The notes below the pieces were generated by a model, which was not told the DNA's origin, searched no databases, and saw only the letters and a program-made list of their open reading frames with translations. A program made the translations under genes and the position numbers. From assembly GCA_021816165.1 (NCBI GenBank), contig JAKAYZ010000125.1, positions 1-6,742 on the forward strand: 6,742 bases of DNA, read 5' to 3'. This stretch comes from Planctomycetota bacterium (GTDB lineage: Bacteria; Planctomycetota; Phycisphaerae; WQYP01). Below are positions 5,292-6,742 of the stretch, in pieces. The number at the start of each line of letters is the position of its first letter. Position 1 is the stretch's first letter.

Positions 5292-6695
5292 ATGTCACAA
5301 CTAACGGACGCCCATTTAGCCCGGGAAATATCGGACTCGCTGAATGAAGCAAAGTTCAGCGGTTTTCATTTACGGGCGATCATAACGGCAGGCATGGGGT
5401 TTTTCGCCTCGGCTTATGACTTGACGGTAATTGGTACAGCGACGGTTTTGATTTCCGGCATCTGGCATGTAAGCGCCTTGCAGTTGGGGCTGGTGAATTC
5501 CGTTTCGCTATTTGCGACATTTCTGGGAGCGTTTTTCTTTGGCCGGTTAGCGGATATCGTGGGTCGCAAAAGAATTTATGGTGTGGAGGCGGGGCTGATG
5601 GCGATTGGTGCCATCATGAGTGCTCTAAGTCAGAACATTGTATGGCTGATCGTGGCCCGAACAATCATGGGTTTTGGCATTGGCGGCGATTATCCGCTCT
5701 CAGCGGTCATTATGAGCGAATATGCCAATACCAAGGATCGGGGCAAAATGGTGGGCATGGTGTTTTCCTGCCAGGCTTTGGGCTTTTTGGTGGGTCCGGT
5801 GATTGCGATTTTGCTTTTGGGTGCGGGTGTGAACCATGATATGGCTTGGCGCATCTTGCTGGGGCTTGGGGCCATACCGGCGGCTGCGGTGCTGTTATTG
5901 CGGCGTACGCTTCCGGAATCGCCGCGTTGGAATGCCAAGGTGAAAGGCGACGCTGCCACGGCCGCGAAGGAACTGGCCAGCTACAGCAATGGTGTGGCCG
6001 TGGCCCGCGCTTCTGATCGTCGGGTTAATGAAAAGCTTTTTTTCAAATACTTTGTTACCTTGATCGGCACCGCAGGTGCCTGGGCGCTGCTGGATTACGC
6101 GTTTTACGGCAATACCGTGTCCATGCCGCTGGTCATGAAAACGATTGCTCCGCATGCAGGATTGCTGGCCAACCTGTCTTGGGGTGCGATCATCTTTGCG
6201 TGCTTCGCGGTGCCGGGTTATGTCTGTGCATTTATGTTTTCGGACAAAATTGGTCGTCGGGCACTGCAAATGCTTGGTTTTGCGATTATGGCAGTTTGCT
6301 TTGGCTTGATTGGCCTTATTCCTGGCCTGACGTCGGATGTAGTACCATTTTTAGTGCTGTTCGGAATCAGTTTTTTCTTTATTGAATTCGGACCGAATGT
6401 GACCACATTTATCCTTGCGGCAGAGCTTTTTCCAGTCAACCGGCGAACGACCGGCCATGGAATTTCCGCCGGTATCGGAAAGTTTGGTGCATTTGTTGGG
6501 GTGTTTTTATTCCCGGTGCTCGTGAACCACTTACACCTGGCAGGTACACTGCTTCTGTCGGCAGGTATCTCAGTGGCAGGCCTGGTGCTGACGTATCTGT
6601 GTGTGCCGGAACCGGCTGGCAAATCGCTGGAGGAAGTCAGTCTGGAAGGTGGTTCACCCAGCCAAGGGCCAACCCGTCCAGCATTGGCCGCGTAA
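5292..6695 (+). CDS. MFS transporter, phosphate:H+ symporter-like
   Basis: A 467-residue inner-membrane transporter with about 12 transmembrane helices, the normal length for the family. AAGGAG (5278-5283) lies eight bases before the ATG. Signatures seen: 'GMGFFASAYDLTVIG' (34-48, helix 1, Asp43), motif A 'GRLADIVGRKR' (84-94), 'GFGIGGDYPLSA' (127-138, Asp133-Tyr134, helix 4), 'PESPRW' (208-213), 'WALLDYAFYG' (264-273, Trp264 and Asp268, helix 7), 'DKIGRR' (318-323) and 'FGPNVTTFILAAELFP' (366-381) with 'RRTTGHGISAG' after it. These match the phosphate:H+ symporter branch of MFS. In the fungal PiPT structure the equivalent helix 1 Asp, Asp-Tyr and Trp-xxx-Asp residues take part in phosphate and proton binding, and all are kept here. 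Related bacterial proteins also carry other anions, so phosphate is inferred. It diverges from the LysM gene and has a structured leader. Confidence 0.92.
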   Translation: MSQLTDAHLAREISDSLNEAKFSGFHLRAIITAGMGFFASAYDLTVIGTATVLISGIWHVSALQLGLVNSVSLFATFLGAFFFGRLADIVGRKRIYGVEAGLMAIGAIMSALSQNIVWLIVARTIMGFGIGGDYPLSAVIMSEYANTKDRGKMVGMVFSCQALGFLVGPVIAILLLGAGVNHDMAWRILLGLGAIPAAAVLLLRRTLPESPRWNAKVKGDAATAAKELASYSNGVAVARASDRRVNEKLFFKYFVTLIGTAGAWALLDYAFYGNTVSMPLVMKTIAPHAGLLANLSWGAIIFACFAVPGYVCAFMFSDKIGRRALQMLGFAIMAVCFGLIGLIPGLTSDVVPFLVLFGISFFFIEFGPNVTTFILAAELFPVNRRTTGHGISAGIGKFGAFVGVFLFPVLVNHLHLAGTLLLSAGISVAGLVLTYLCVPEPAGKSLEEVSLEGGSPSQGPTRPALAA

Positions 6696-6742
6696 TCAGC
6701 AATTGCTCAGAAATCTAAGTAAGGGAAGTCCGAATTAATTCT
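6696..6742. other. Short tail after the MFS gene with a small palindrome
   Basis: Only 46 bases follow the TAA stop within the window apart from its end. AGCAATTGCT (6698-6707) is a perfect 10-bp palindrome, but it cannot form a stable hairpin, having no loop, and no T-tract follows. No terminator or further gene start is visible before the window ends. Confidence 0.3.

Overview
The window is bacterial chromosomal DNA. It carries five protein-coding genes with good Shine-Dalgarno sites and ordinary housekeeping content. There is no phage, transposase, CRISPR, rRNA or tRNA gene that I can recognise. The organism cannot be fixed from the sequence alone. The seryl-tRNA synthetase has the 'HTLNNTVIASPR' form of motif 3 and an 'ETHSASRLYDFQARR' segment rather than the E. 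coli-type 'HTLNGSGLAVGR'/'EISSCSN'. From memory this points away from Gamma- and Betaproteobacteria and towards a lineage such as Planctomycetota or a neighbouring phylum. This is a low-confidence inference.

Layout. Positions 1-330 hold no convincing gene. They contain what looks like the tail of a terminator from an upstream gene, a C-rich low-complexity stretch with a 9-bp tandem repeat, a GC-rich bulged hairpin and a possible promoter. Positions 331-978 (+) encode a small membrane protein of the DUF6338 type. It converges on a minus-strand block read right to left: a two-LysM membrane-anchored protein (4737-3805), serS (3727-2393) and a nucleotide-kinase-like/deoxyribosyltransferase-like fusion protein (2177-1068). 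The LysM gene and serS are 77 bp apart and could be co-transcribed. The fusion gene lies 215 bp further on, with its own strong ribosome binding site, and may have its own promoter. A 554-bp divergent intergenic region (4738-5291) separates the LysM gene from a plus-strand major facilitator transporter of the phosphate:H+ symporter type (5292-6695).

How the genes relate. SerRS charges tRNA-Ser. The LysM protein probably sits in the cell envelope and binds peptidoglycan. The MFS protein is likely to import phosphate or another organic or inorganic anion with protons. The fusion protein has two nucleotide-handling Rossmann-type halves and an unknown substrate. No single pathway joins them.

The items most worth a second look are two. 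One is the transporter's leader, which has two near-identical 13-nt direct repeats that can each pair with the same central arm, a switch-like arrangement of mutually exclusive hairpins. The other is the kinase-like/deoxyribosyltransferase-like fusion, which has a degenerate P-loop but keeps the Asp and Glu expected of the transferase active site.
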